DNA of 64,000 nucleotides from Sambucus nigra. Lineage: Eukaryota > Streptophyta > Magnoliopsida > Dipsacales > Adoxaceae. Made by a program: the position numbers and the translations under genes. Of the stretch, positions 37,016 to 48,775 are shown piece after piece. The notes below the pieces were generated by a model. That model worked only from the letters and a program-made list of their open reading frames with translations, did no database searches and was not told the origin of the DNA. How positions within the stretch are numbered: the first letter of the stretch is position 1; each line of letters starts with the position of its first letter. Location: assembly GCA_949130495.1 (NCBI GenBank), contig CASBWL010000040.1:3896674-3960673 (forward strand), read 5' to 3'.

Positions 37016-37592
37016 ATAAACTTCCATATTTTTAATTATTTTTTTTGTATTTTAATGTATATTCCAACAAATATTAGTATTTTAAATATATTTTTGAAAT
37101 CTTTTGGTCAGCGGTCGACAATGTACACAATTGATTTTTCATAATTCCATAATCAATATAAATATTCATTGAATATTCGACAATCAATAATCAATACAAA
37201 ATGATTAAATATAAGCAATGTAATTTTCAGTAACAAATAGACTTTTGGCAAGAAGTCGGAGGACAATGTTAAGTTTTTTTTAGGATGAGAGGTAGAACGA
37301 GGTAGAGAGGTCTGAGATATTGTTTGTTTTTAAAAGGCGATATCGTTTCACAAAAAAAATTCTATAGAAAGTGCGTCATAAGCCTTTTACCAATATTAGA
37401 GCATAGGCGGGGGAGCTTCTCCCACTCCTCAAGCCTAGACACACAACATTTTCTAATAAGTCGTATCAAAACATTTTTTCTCCATTAGGTCTTATTTATA
37501 AACATATAGTATTGGAACAAAAATATTTTTAATGAATGTTAGGACAAACCTATTCAAGTACATACATAGATTGCGTTTATTTTAAAATGTTT

Positions 37593-38007
37593 GAATGAAT
37601 GTATTTAGAATGATTCAAACGTCAGATGTTCTTTTATCTCTTAATCATTTAGAGGCAAAAATAATCATTAACATTTAAATTATTTAAAAAAATAAACACT
37701 ATTTGGTACCTCTTAAATGATTTAGATCGAGATTTAAAAGGTAAAAACAAACGAATTCTTAATAAACACTAATCCTTAAAAAAACTATTATGTTTGTTTT
37801 TATGGCCGAATGAATGTATTTAGAATGATTCAAATGTCAGATGTTCTTTTATCTCTTAATCATTTAGAGGCAAAAATAATCATTAATCTTTTAATTATTT
37901 TAAAAAAATAAACACTATTTGGTACCTCTTAAATGATTTAGATCGAGATTTAAGAGGTAAAAACAAACGAATTCTTAATAAACACTAATCCTTAAAAAAA
38001 AATATTA
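37593..38007. repeat. tandem pair of a MITE-like unit, 215-bp period
   Basis: GAATGAATGTATTTAGAATG starts at 37593 and at 37808, and about 200 bp that follow are nearly identical. Each unit has inverted sequences: GTTTGTTTTTATGG before a unit and GGTAAAAACAAAC near its end, plus CTCTTAATCATTTAGAG against CTCTTAAATGATTTAGA. This fits a small non-autonomous DNA element. Confidence 0.6.
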
Positions 38008-38090
38008 TAAAGTTTTTGGTTCCGCGAAACGGTACTAGAATCATACTCTCTCCTCCTACCAAATCCAACAAAAATAACCTGGGAAGAAGA

Positions 38091-38252
38091 ATGTCTGGAA
38101 TAATCGGTCGATCAAGGGCGGTCGTTTCATTGATGTCAAAGAGCGACCACCACCTATGCTCAAACCCTAATATTCAATCTTCAAGCACCGCCCCCCGATT
38201 GTTACTCCGCCTCCAATTCATCATAGAAAAATGGCGTCGTTTCCTCATATGA
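38091..38252 (+). CDS. possible first exon of the downstream split gene (weak)
   Basis: An ATG in fair context (GAAGAATGTCTGG) opens MSGIIGRSRAVVSLMSK, a Ser/Arg-rich start that could be an organelle transit peptide. Upstream is TATTATAAAG at 38003-38012 and a pyrimidine-rich leader. No donor that joins it to the 40042 exon is evident, so it may be unrelated or a chance frame. Confidence 0.2.
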   Translation: MSGIIGRSRAVVSLMSKSDHHLCSNPNIQSSSTAPRLLLRLQFIIEKWRRFLI

Positions 38253-40041
38253 AAATCATATTCAATTACAAAGTTTGGGGGAATGGTACGATTATTTATT
38301 TCCCCTTCCCCTTACCGTCGTTGTTAATATCACATTTCATTCCCTCATACTCTTTAATTGATGATACCACACTACAAATATATCATTTTGCGTATATAAT
38401 CAACCGATTTCAAACCTCATGGAAATTTTTTCATGGAAAATAGTTGTTCAGACTCATGTTTTGCCTTTGTAGTACCTTGATTGTGAATACTTCATGTAAG
38501 AACAACATGCATCTTCATTACAAATGCTCCATCTCAAACCTCATTTTTAGTGGAAAATATTACTTTATCTACCCACCCAAAACTTACACTTTTCATACTC
38601 CCAAGCATATTCCAACCCAACACTTTGTCTTTCTCACTCATGTAAAACTTTAAAATGCTATATCTTAACGGCTCATATTATACATTAGTGAGCAAAGCTT
38701 TATCCAAGCCACTGATTGAGTTCATTCTTAATAATTGTGATTTTCAAATTGCGGCTATTAATTTGGGACAGAGGTAATACATTCTTAAAAATCTCTCATT
38801 CAAATCTTTCAAATAAGATTCATATTCAGTATTTAATTCTTTGAAAAAAATTATAGTTTTTACTCATTTTACACATGTTTGTAACTTATTAGTCTATTTC
38901 TTTCAATTTTTACACTTTAAGTTGAAAGTAAGCCATTGGGCCACAAAACAAAGTCGTGTATGATTGTGATGCATAACCTACTTTACACATATGATTTACA
39001 CCAAAATTATAAACTACCATTGAAGACGCTCTTAGTTGCATATATAATGTATTTCAATTCCAAATCCAAAGATTTTAAAATTATTTTTTCCTTGCATGTT
39101 AATGTTTTGCTTATGTTATTTTTGGTCTGCCCTGTCAAACATGCTAGTTTTCACATATCAAATTCCATGCCAAATGTCATGTTATTCAGTAGCCTTTCTT
39201 TCTTTCCCTAATTATTTTGTTTTGGTGGGATGATGTGTGTGAGTGGGTGGAGTGTGTGTGGAGGGGGAGGTGGTGGTGGTGGTGGTGGTGGTGGTCCATT
39301 TACAATTTTAATCAATTTTTTAACTTCAGATTTTCTATATTCCATATAGATAATATTTGTTTGCATTCCAAAAAATGGGTTATGTTTTTTTACTATATTA
39401 GTTAGACCAACTTAAAAGCAAAACAACTCAAATCCCACACTAGGGGTGGAAGCGGTACGGTTTGGTCGGTAACGATTTCGTACTAATACCAAAACCATAA
39501 TTTGGATGGTAAAACCGTTCGTACTGAATTTACCAATCGGTACACCAAAACATAAACCAAAACCAAAACCAAACCGGCCAGTATTTAGGTATTTTCTGTA
39601 ATTTTGTTTTTTTTTTGTTTCGATAATTTCGGTTTCTTTTTGGTTTCATCTCGGTAAATACAAAAATTACAAGTTGAGTTTATGCATTCGGTAAATCCGC
39701 TACAAGTTTTGATATTGTGATTTCGGTAAAATTAATTTATATTTAGTGAATGCGTTTTCTAGTTATGCAGTTCCGTACTGGGTGTATTTTTTATATTTAA
39801 TGGTTACCTCCTTAAATTATCATTATTATTATTCATGTTTTATTATTGTAACGAGTTTTAGATCCCCTTTAAATTTGTTCATACTGTTTGTTCTGCAAGT
39901 TAAAATACCAATGTTAAAATTCTTAACAAACATTGTATGTGGTTGTGTATTATTTGATTATTGTTTCTTCTTATTTCTTGAGGTATCCATGCTTAAATTA
40001 GTTTTCGTTTTGTTTCAACTCCAACACCAAAACAAATAACT
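38253..40041. other. non-coding stretch with simple repeats and a hAT-MITE-like block
   Basis: Contains a (GGT)n run at about 39268-39293. From 39441 an AGGGGTGGAAGCGGTACGG block starts a CGGT-rich segment like the ends of plant hAT-type MITEs, but a matching right end was not found. The frame upstream of 40042 is open only back to a TAA at 39994. Confidence 0.4.
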
Positions 40042-40147
40042 ATGGAAACAGTGCTTTGTGGTAGGGACAATCACGCGAGTATTGTTGAGGATATCACTGG
40101 TTTAACGCATGCAGGAGAAGACAAAGCAGGCAATTCATATTTCTCAG
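40042..40147 (+). CDS. split gene II, first recognised coding exon
   Basis: The ATG at 40042 opens METVLCGRDNHASIVED and runs to NSYFS, then a CAG|GTAAATG donor at 40147/40148. The 106 nt end in phase 1. An alternative is an internal exon with acceptor AG at 40000-40001, which keeps the same frame (STPTPKQIT before the Met). Evidence for a real exon is that its phase joins perfectly with the exons at 56828, 57090 and 63322, and that the intron it opens returns to ordinary size once the nested elements are removed. I do not recognise the protein. Confidence 0.6.
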
Positions 40148-40244
40148 GTAAATGGGTGCTAATCTTCCATTCTTTATCCATATATATATGTGCATGTAGA
40201 TGGTTATGTATATATGTTATTGCTTATAAATGTTAATTTCGATC

Positions 40245-40563
40245 TGATGTGTATGGGATCTTATGGATTATTTATATTTTTGATTATATTATTTTCGTGT
40301 CATTTTTTGTTATTTTTTTAGTTAGTATATTAGGTTGAGTGTAATATTCCCATAGTATTCTAGAGCGTCCTCTTTAGTCATTTTACCTCTTAGGGTTAGG
40401 TTTGTTAGCAAGAAAGATTTTACCTATAAATAAGGCCATTGACCTCCCTTTCTAATCACTATTTTACTTGTAGAGATAATTGATTAAAGACAGACATTGG
40501 CTTTTGGATTCTAAATCACGTTGTTGTTTTGAGTAATCACCCTTGCTCATTCTGTCCACATCA
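40245..40563 (+). repeat. 5' LTR of element A
   Basis: 319 bp, TGATG to CATCA. It carries TATAAATAAG at 40425-40434. The primer site just after it (from 40567) is degenerate, TGGTTTCTAACC instead of TGGTATCAGAGC. Confidence 0.8.
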
Positions 40564-42214
40564 AATTGGTTTCTAACCGGATGTGGTTGGTGTAGTCGTT
40601 GCGGTAGAGCCACGAGCATGGCTCGGAGGAATCGACATCCTCCCAAATTAACCCCAGCACCCTTGCTCAGGTGGCATCCCCCTCATTTCCACCACCATAC
40701 TCTCAAAGCACGTAGATTTGAAATTTCTGATATAATCTACCCACAAACCTAAAATTTCAGATATGAAAATTCTCCTTTAACACGTAACCCCCCCCCCCCC
40801 CACCCTAAGCCGATCCTTCATATGACCCAGTTTTCCACCTCTGAGGATGCACTGACATCACATGGTTCTGGCGACCTTCACTGTGGAGATGCGAGGCCTG
40901 ACAGAGCTTTGGCATCCACCAGTAAGCCTGTAAGGCCGACTTTTGCCATCCCTTTGGAGAACAATCACAAAAACAAAGGTTAAAGCTTAGTTTCATGAAG
41001 TTATGAGCAACTATAGCCTCCTCGAACTCTTTTTCTACAACTGATGTTTCCCTCTGGTATCGATCTATGGGACCCTTAGTGCTTCTGTTGGCACCTATGG
41101 CAGTTGGGTTTAATTGTGACATACCAACTAGGGTTTCCATAAAGTGGAAGGTTTAAAACCTAATTACTACTAGTATTTCCCTTATTATTTTTAAGCCCTA
41201 TTCTCTCCTTCACCAGTCTTCATTGATTCACACAAACCCCCCCACTACCCTCAATTTATCATGTTTTAAAAAATTATTTAGAGCACCTCCCAACTTTTGA
41301 AAGTTTCACTTCAACCCCAAAATCTTTGGGAATTCCCAAAATATACCCCTTAGGGTTTCTGGAAATCTAAGATCAAGATTATGAATTGTGGAAAATTTCT
41401 TAGCCCTCTAACTTCCTAAAAATTAGTTCAGTCCCCGAACCCCCAATCTAACCCTGCATCCACTACCCGACCCTTAATTACCATTCAGTTTGTTTTGGTA
41501 CGAAGGTGGTGATATCGAGTTTGGGATAGATTTGTCGGCTTGTGCTAAATTAGAGGAGTTAAGTCATTTTATCATCGAGTAAATCCAAATTCGTATCGAC
41601 CAGGTGCCTCCTTATCTAAATATCTAAGGAGTTTCCAGTTCAATTCCTTCTCCATCGGGAGTATGAGCAGCACCATCAACCCCAGAATCAGTGTTGTGCG
41701 GAGTTTATTGAGATAAAGGAGACATGTGATCACTGGCTGCATAAGCAAACAAGGCATTTGGCAATATATGTTGACTATTTGTTCTCTAGTGTGATGGTGT
41801 CTCCGGGCCTTGTCATTTTCGTATATGACGATGATGCTCGCTACCTAAACATACATCATGATGCTTTCTTTGAGAATAACCAAAATCTTAATGGGAGATA
41901 TAGTATGGGCCTCGAGTCATTCTTTGTGTTTTTTTCTCCATCGTGATGCTGTCTTTGAGAATACCCAAAATCTTTATGTGAGATATAGTATGGGCCTCGA
42001 GTCATTCGTTGTGTTTTTTTTCTCCATGTTGGATGAGGATAGTTGAATTACTCCTACTCGGTTACAAGATTTGGATGTTTTTGGGCTTGGTGACTTATTT
42101 TCCGTCTTCAGGGAATAAGATTTTGGGTTGGGCATCGGAGAATTCTTTTAATATTTTTTGGAGACTAGTTGGATGACTTGCATACATTTTTTGGAGGTGG
42201 GGTCATATTGAATT
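40564..42214 (+). other. element A internal region, left part
   Basis: No recognisable protein. It holds a 14-C run at 40788-40801 and an 85-bp tandem duplication: GATGCTTTCTTTGAGAATA at 41860 and GATGCTGTCTTTGAGAATA at 41945, both followed by GATATAGTATGGGCCTCGAG. Confidence 0.6.
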
Positions 42215-42348
42215 TGAAAGTGCAGTGATCTCCTAAAATAAAGCCTTGATATCAATTTGAAAACTTATGAAGTGCAGCGAAATATTTCAAAGTGTTCTCA
42301 ATTAATTTTAAGAGAACCCAATCAGTTTCAATTAATCCCAAATTTTAG

Positions 42349-42630
42349 TGATGTGAATCAGGGACGTGGTCGTCATTTTAGCCTTTTTAGTTATGTTTAG
42401 TATTTTTTTTTAGCATTCATTGTATTTTTCCTTTTCTTTTGTATTTAGAGGTAGGAAGGTTATTTGGCCTTAGGGGTACAATTGTAATTAGGCACTTATC
42501 TTAGTGGCCAAGCAACCTTCCCCCTTTAAATACCCATTTGTAGGCTCATTCGAGTCATTCCTTATTTTTGAGTGATTGTGAATAGAGAGAGAAATATCTT
42601 TTCTTGCTCCCATTTGGCATTATTTACGCA
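42349..42630 (+). repeat. 5' LTR of element D
   Basis: 282 bp with CCCTTTAAATACCC as a TATA-like box near 42521-42534. It aligns along its length with 45070-45356. Confidence 0.88.
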
Positions 42631-42632
42631 AT

Positions 42633-42644
42633 TGGTATCAGAGC
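42633..42644 (+). other. primer-binding site of element D
   Basis: TGGTATCAGAGC, a perfect match to the initiator Met tRNA primer motif, two bases after the LTR. Confidence 0.9.
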
Positions 42645-43052
42645 CTCGTCGCTCCACCCATTTTTTGTAAAACAAAAACACGTAGACAACGTCACGGTGG
42701 GTTCAAGAAAGGATGAACTCTTCCGACACAAACCCTTTCAACAAAATTTTGGAGGTCCTCAACCGATTGAAGACCCGAGCAGATGCGATGGATGCCCGTA
42801 GTTCTTCGCTGGCAAGCACCACAGACCACCCTCACATAGCACCAGTGACATATTAAAACCCTAACCCTAGTTCTCCAAGATCTACCCATTCTACACATCT
42901 CCCTAAAAAAATCCTAGGTTATCAAACCCTAATCCCATACTCATCCAAACAGACAAGACCATTGAAGTAAACACTGCACCACCACCTACCACCTGCCGAA
43001 AAAAAAAAACTCAAAAAAACACCCATGCAGATCCGAAAACCCATCCCGACCC

Positions 43053-44264
43053 TTGTCTAGCCCAAAATTCCCCAAACCCGACCCCAATCCAGGCCACGAT
43101 ATCGAAACTGACCCAACAACTGCCGAACTTCAACTCAACCAAAATTGGCCTCAAACACAGTCCAACCCAATCCAAAACGAACCCCAACCCACTGAAAAAC
43201 TATCCACTGCCACTAGGTACAATTTGCGAAATCAACCTAGCCACCAAACAAGTTGGATCCAACCGCCACCATCCATGATTGGAACCTACTCCCCCATAAT
43301 TATCGAGATGATCCGTGACATCCAGCATAAAAAAAAATCAAATCCGCCTCAAATACATCCCAATGTAAAAAACCATATGCCTTTTAGCCCCAATCTTGCA
43401 CCCCAAACCCTAGAATTTTCATCTTTCCACATTCCTAATAATTTTTCCCACTCAAAATTCACCACCGCCCCCTACACCTCCCCGTCCACTGCTAAACGTA
43501 TCAACACGCCACCAATTAACCTCCCCCCATCTTCCCCCACCCCGTATTCTCATCCCATACCACTCCTCGCCACCACATCCACTCACATATTCCACTCCAC
43601 CCCAATATGACTACTCCTTGACCCTATCTCCATTTATCCTCGTCACCACCAGAAAAAACACCTTGAACACTCCCATATACCCCCTGCCCCACCCACTACC
43701 ACACACCCTCACTCACCCCATTCCACTTTTCCTACGCTTCCTCCCCCACTTATTTTACATAGATTTTCCCCCACCTGGGCACCCTCTCCATGCCCCTCAT
43801 CATCCACACCCATGGGATACCGTTCCTTTCACTTCGTGCCTGTTGATCCCCATGAGCGGGTACGGGAGTGGATTAACCTACCTTCCCATGCAGACCCTCC
43901 TTCACTCCGTCCCCACTCCGCTCCTCAGTTTGAGCCACTGCGTCCTACCGAGTGGTGCACGAATGTTTCTTCTTTTGATTCCCTAAACCCCAAGGTGACC
44001 CCCTATGTCCCCATCTCTGAGTTCCATTGCTTTGTTTGCCACCGGAAAGGGTACCAAATGAATCAGTACCCCTACCACCAGCCATTGGTTCCACCACCAC
44101 TTTCTTATCCACCGCGTGAGACTCTACCACCTCGCACTACTACTCCTGCCGTCTCAGTTCACCCACCAGCTCTTAACCCTCCTCATCCACCGCCTTGGGG
44201 GTACCCACGACGCGCCTTACTTACTGAGCCTCCGCCAAGCAATGATGATACCCTAGCTTTTTAG
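43053..44264 (+). pseudogene. element D gag N-terminal region, Pro/Ser/Thr-rich, frameshifted
   Basis: Three overlapping frames (43053-43610, 43618-43986, 43812-44264) read as proline-rich low-complexity protein. The last includes RSFHFVPVDPHERVREW and FHCFVCHRKGYQMNQYP. That segment resembles a zinc knuckle C-x2-C-x4-H-x4-C whose His and last Cys are both Tyr. It lies upstream of the gag fold rather than after it, which is unusual. At least one frameshift separates the parts. Confidence 0.5.
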
Positions 44265-44285
44265 GGTGGTTATGCCATCACACAG

Positions 44286-44951
44286 TTGGCCCTACAGTTA
44301 CTTTCATGGAGTATTCAGGGTGATATCAGAGTGGATGTTACCATGCTCGGCGGCCACCTACAACCTAGTGCCGTTGTTGATTGGCTTGCCTCCATGGAGC
44401 GAATTTTTGAGTATAAACGGCTGAATGGTCGTAGATATATTCTCTTAGCGGCGATCAAGTTTCAGGGATATGCTAGTGTTTGGTGGATTGACTTGAAATA
44501 GCGTCGTGCCATTGAGGGTCTTTCCCTCATTCAGTCTTGGACGTAGTTCCCTGCACAGTTGATGTCCGCTTTTGTTCCATCCACTTATGAGCGTGACTTA
44601 TTTCTTCAAGTTCAGTTCCTTCTCCAGGACTCCACAGTTTCATACTGCACTGAACGATTTCATCTTTTATGTACTCCAGGCCACCTAGGACAGAGTGAGG
44701 AGCAACGCATTAGCCGTTATATTCACGACCTTCAGGGCTACATCCAGCGCGATCTTGATTTGCGTGAGGTAGCCTCTTTTGTCAAGGCGGTGGAGTACGC
44801 CACTAAGTTTGAGTCCTTCCACCAGACTGTCTCTCCCCCACATAGCTGTTCCACGCCAACTCCTTCAGCACTAGTGGTTTCTGCACCTACTGGGACTCCT
44901 TCCACCACTGCTCCTCCTGTTGCCACGGTTCCTCCTTCTCCCGCTCATTGA
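44286..44951 (+). pseudogene. element D gag domain (retrotransposon gag fold)
   Basis: The frame reads VDWLASMERIFEYKRLNGRR and ILLAAIKFQGYASVWWIDLK, stops at TAG 44499-44501, then continues in frame as RRAIEGLSLIQSWT-stop-FPAQLMSAFVPSTYERDL and onward to a Ser/Thr/Pro-rich tail ending TGA near 44951. W-x-ME-x-F, A-x2-W and FVP-x-YE are typical of Ty3-gypsy gag. Two in-frame stops make this copy a pseudogene. A short pol-tail-like stretch, LEDELFQEGW, sits beside the polypurine tract near 45040-45067. Confidence 0.75.
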
Positions 44952-45069
44952 TCACCTTCAAATGCTATAATTTCTAGGTGATGGGCCATCTCTTATTACG
45001 ATCCTTGATGGTAACACTAAAGGCCTTCCCCTCTAAGTTAGAGGATGAACTCTTTCAGGAGGGGTGGAG

Positions 45070-45356
45070 TGATGTGAATTAGGGATGTGGTAGTCATTTC
45101 AGCCTTTTTAGTTCTTTTTATTATTTCTTTTATTTTGAGCATTCATTGTATTTTTCTTTTCTTTTGTATTTAGAGGTCGGAAGATTATTTGTCCTTAGAC
45201 GCACAATTGTAATTAGGCACTTAACTTAATGGCCAATTAACCTTTCCCCTTTAAATACCCATTTGTAGGCTTATTTGAGTCATTCCTTAATTTTGAGAGA
45301 TTGTGAATAGAGAGATAAATATCTTTTCTTACTCCCATTTGAAATTATTTACGTCA
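45070..45356 (+). repeat. 3' LTR of element D
   Basis: 287 bp, TGATGTGAATTAGG to ATTTACGTCA, pairing with 42349-42630. Confidence 0.88.
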
Positions 45357-45871
45357 TTTGGTTAAACCCTAAATCATGCATCTAGGTGATTTGAAAGCAT
45401 TAATTCAGGAAGCATGCAAAGTGAACCAAATTTCAGGAAAAATCCCCGAAGGGTAAAACCTTTATTTCATTATAAACACTTCAATCACAATTTACAATAA
45501 ATATAATGAAATCTGCAATAAGTTTACATCGGCAAACCTACATAGACACGCAGCCTAGAAGTCAGCAATGGAATAACCTCAGCAGTCCACACTAACACAC
45601 AGTCCAATTCAGTCCAGGAATACCCTCAAACACTCCCTCTTGACTCCCAGTCACGTCAGCCTAGTACCACAAATGGCACCTAAATCAGCAACAAACTATG
45701 TCTTGAATTCCGTAAAACAAATCACATAAAAGATATTGGTATTGTGAATCGAAAACAGATTTTTAACCCTTTAGTGTTGGAGAAGAATACATATATTTAT
45801 CGAAATTGTAAATTGATTCTCAAAAGGTGTTCTAAAACAAATTCTCCACACCGAAAACCAACGCTGAAACC

Positions 45872-46002
45872 TCTTTATATAGGAAAAATTAAGGCGGTGG
45901 CATGTGAGTTGGGATTGGCTAAAAGCAGTGTCGCTCGAACGAAATCCATCTCGCTCGAACGAGATTAAGATCCCTTGAACGACATCCATGTCGTTTGAAC
46001 GA
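45872..46002 (-). promoter_or_regulatory. LTR promoter of element C: palindrome array, CCAAT box, TATA box
   Basis: On the minus strand four 12-bp units related to TCGCTCGAACGA (45931, 45951, 45971, 45991) lie at exact 20-bp steps. They are followed by AGCCAATCCC and then CCTATATAAAGAGG. This is a classical promoter order with the palindromes just upstream of the CCAAT box. The other LTR keeps only two units and has lost the CCAAT box. Confidence 0.65.
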
Positions 46003-46624
46003 GCACACTTATTTTCTCTCCCCTCTACTTCACTTTTCTAAATAATTAGTTATCAATCCTTATCAAAACTTTTATGATCGAAACCAACAGGAATGAAAAG
46101 CTTTTATAAAAAATATTTTTGAAACTTAAAGTTTATAAAAACATTTATAAAAAATTTCAATTTTTTTATTATATTTAGAAAAATATTCTAACTTCATAAA
46201 AAATATCCCAACACTTTTAATATGAAATGCAAAGCAGAACTTAAACATAATTTTACCAAAATCATCTTGTTGGGGCATGAATGTTGAAAACCACTTGTAA
46301 TTCGGATTCGTCAATGCTTGAATGATCTTGAATATTTCTTTGACGGTTGTAGCAGTATCCAACATACTTAATTGTGAACGAACGATGTAAAATAATGTCC
46401 TTACAAATCTCCCCCTATGTTTATGCCGATAGAACATAAAAACATCCGAATTATCAAAATTAAATGACCTATACAAATCTACCTTCCCATAAATTCAAAA
46501 GTGGAAAGATAAAATGCTAAGCCTTCAAACATTCTTTAAACGTCTTCAACTTCAAAATCTTCAAATCTTTTAGCTTGTCTCATCAGTGTGTTACAACTTT
46601 GATCATCAAACTTTGTACCTACAC

Positions 46625-47734
46625 CATGGTTCAAAGTATCGGCCGAGTTCACTCGAAATCGGAGGGTACCGATATGATACCGAGAGGCGTTTAAAAAAAC
46701 ACTGAATTGTGTTGTCTCACCGAGATATCGATCGAGACAACCGATTCCGAGACGCGTTGCCTCGATATCGGCCGAGACAGCCGCGATATCGGTCGAGACA
46801 ACTGATTCAATTTTTTTTACAAATTGTTAAATGTTATAAAATTGTTACAAAATGTTAAACGTTATAAAAATGCTATTTTTTAGTTGTTATAAAAATGTTA
46901 CAAAAAAATGTTATAAAACTATAAAAATGTTATTTTTTTTCAATGTTATAAAAATGGTACAAAAAATGGTATAAAACTGTTTAATTGCATAAAAATGTTA
47001 CAAAAATAGTTGTAAAACTATGAAAATGTTATAAACCTATTAAATGTTATAAAAATGTTATTTTTTTAAATGTTATAAAACTCTTACAAAAAAATGTTAT
47101 AAAACTATAAAAATGTTATAAAACTATAAAAATGTTATTTTTTTGAAAAATATGGTGGGTCTTCAACTGATAGTTCTGGGTATAGAGGTTTTGGATATTA
47201 TCATCACGATAGTCAATCGGGAGATCGCCAACCACAATTTCCAAATTATGGATCATCTAGTCAGTCATCCCAACCCTCTGAGCATGAATATGGTTCATAT
47301 TTCTTTCCTTACCCTACCGAAAGAAATTACCCCTGTCCAAATCCGTATGATCGATATCACAACTAAATAGGGGGATAAAAATGACGAAACAATGTAATCA
47401 TTTCTATTTATCTTCCATGTAAATTTTTTATCAAGTTCTATGTTCCATTTGATTGTTTTTAAATATTAGTATTGGTTTACTATGAAATATTGAATCTGAT
47501 AACTCTGTCATGCTTTAGTATAACCAATTATACAATGCAATGCATATTGAATGATGGGTTTGAATGTATCTCATCGGTCCACTTTATTAATGTTATTTTT
47601 TTTAATTTTCTACATTTTTTCTAAAAAAATTTTGCGCTCTCTAAATAGTGTATCTTTGCTTATCCCCCGATACCGCGACCAAGTTGAAAATCGAGTGTCC
47701 GCTACCGGGACCGATACCGAGACTTTGAACCATA
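46625..47734 (+). mobile_element. element E: hAT deletion derivative with transposase tail
   Basis: Ends are CATGGTTCAAAGT and ACTTTGAACCATA, imperfect terminal inverted repeats. Flanks ACCTACAC (46617-46624) and ACCTAAAC (47735-47742) are an 8-bp target duplication with one mismatch, the hAT length. Subterminal GATATCG palindromes (46724-46790) and an AT-rich array of TGTTATAAAAATGTTAC units (46820-47140) fill the left. A Ser/Tyr-rich open frame at 47145-47366 follows. Element H is a second copy in opposite orientation. Confidence 0.8.
47145..47366 (+). pseudogene. residual C-terminal tail of a hAT transposase in element E
   Basis: The frame reads EKYGGSSTDSSGYRGFGYY, then PQFPNYGSSSQSSQPSEHE and NPYDRYHN, ending TAA at 47364-47366. 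Ser/Tyr/Gln-rich tails like this follow the dimerisation domain in many plant hAT (DUF659-type) transposases. The rest of the gene is missing, so E cannot move itself. The assignment rests on the tail style plus the hAT ends. Confidence 0.45.
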
Positions 47735-48775
47735 ACCTAAACAAATGAGACAAAACAAATACCTTCGTGACGTATCGAGTTTATATGAGATAAACATAAA
47801 TATTAAATCTCAAATCTCTCCCATAATGCAAAAACTCCCGCATAAAACATAATTCGTTCTCCCCCTTTTTATTTGTCCGAAATAGACATGGAAACGAATA
47901 AACCAAATAAACATGGAGTTATCACTATGAACAAGGCAAACAAACTGCTATTAGCAAGGGATACTCAAAGATGTTCCACAAACTATTTTTGATTTTTCAA
48001 TTTTTTCATACAAAAATGCAAAAATAATTTTTCAAAAAAATCACAATATGAATCTACACTAAGATAACCAAATCATGGAAATGAAATGAATGGGTGTGAA
48101 AAAAAATTAATAGGAAATATCAATGCAATCGCATAACATATGTGCATGATGAATCTGGATACTCCTAACGAATGAACTCAAACATTGACTCAATCCATCA
48201 ATAAGTCAAAGTCAATAATGATTTTCACATCGATAATGTATAAAACTACGTAATGCTTTTTCATGACATTAAAGGGCGTGCAAACCCGTTTTATATTCCA
48301 TCCAAACTCCCTCATAAATAATATATTTTTCTTTAAGAGGTGATGAAATAAACAGTTTGGCCCATATATCACATATATTTCTTTTTATTGCCATTTAAAT
48401 TTTTTAGGGCAATTTTGACCTCTTTGGACCATGGTTTCTGTTTTTACCACAAGGTTTTTGTCCCATTTAAATGATGGATTAATCGCAAAGGAAAATTTTG
48501 TACCTTTTGTAGCCCTTCCCCGTGTTTAAATAAGTCACACAAACTCACCCAACGATTTTTACATGCACTACTTTCTTGTCAAGTTTTATCGCATTTGGTT
48601 CATTTTAAAGACATAATTAAGATGAAAACCCTATAACCAACATGTGATAGACAGGTACAATAATCAAACAAATACGTGCAAGTGTGTATTAAAGGAAATT
48701 ATGAGTCAAACATGTAGAAAATAATCTCAAATTTCATCTCAATGACTCCACACATTATAACGCATCTATCTTTTC

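Larger units (their letters stand above)
42349..45356 (+). mobile_element. element D: gag-only LTR retrotransposon (TR-GAG type)
   Basis: LTRs 42349-42630 and 45070-45356 start TGATGTGAAT and end ACGCA or ACGTCA. The primer site TGGTATCAGAGC is at 42633-42644 and the polypurine tract AGGAGGGGTGGAG ends at 45069. Flanks TTTAG (42344-42348) and TTTGG (45357-45361) are a one-mismatch target duplication. The sister LTR of C shows the unoccupied site near 49748. The interior encodes only gag-like sequence, with no protease, RT or integrase. Confidence 0.9.
42215..46405 (-). repeat. 3' LTR of element C, split by element D
   Basis: About 1178 bp without D. The halves are 42215-42348 and 45362-46405. 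It retains TATATAAAG (minus, 45872-45885), a CCAAT box (minus, 45914-45918) and four 20-bp-spaced palindromic units at 45931-46002. Confidence 0.85.

Noticed and set aside
39217..39405. Trp-rich frame
   Set aside because: Translation of a (GGT)n run; no splice or domain support.
40805..41140. 111-codon minus-strand frame in element A
   Set aside because: No domain, opposite strand to the element, and no conservation with element B.
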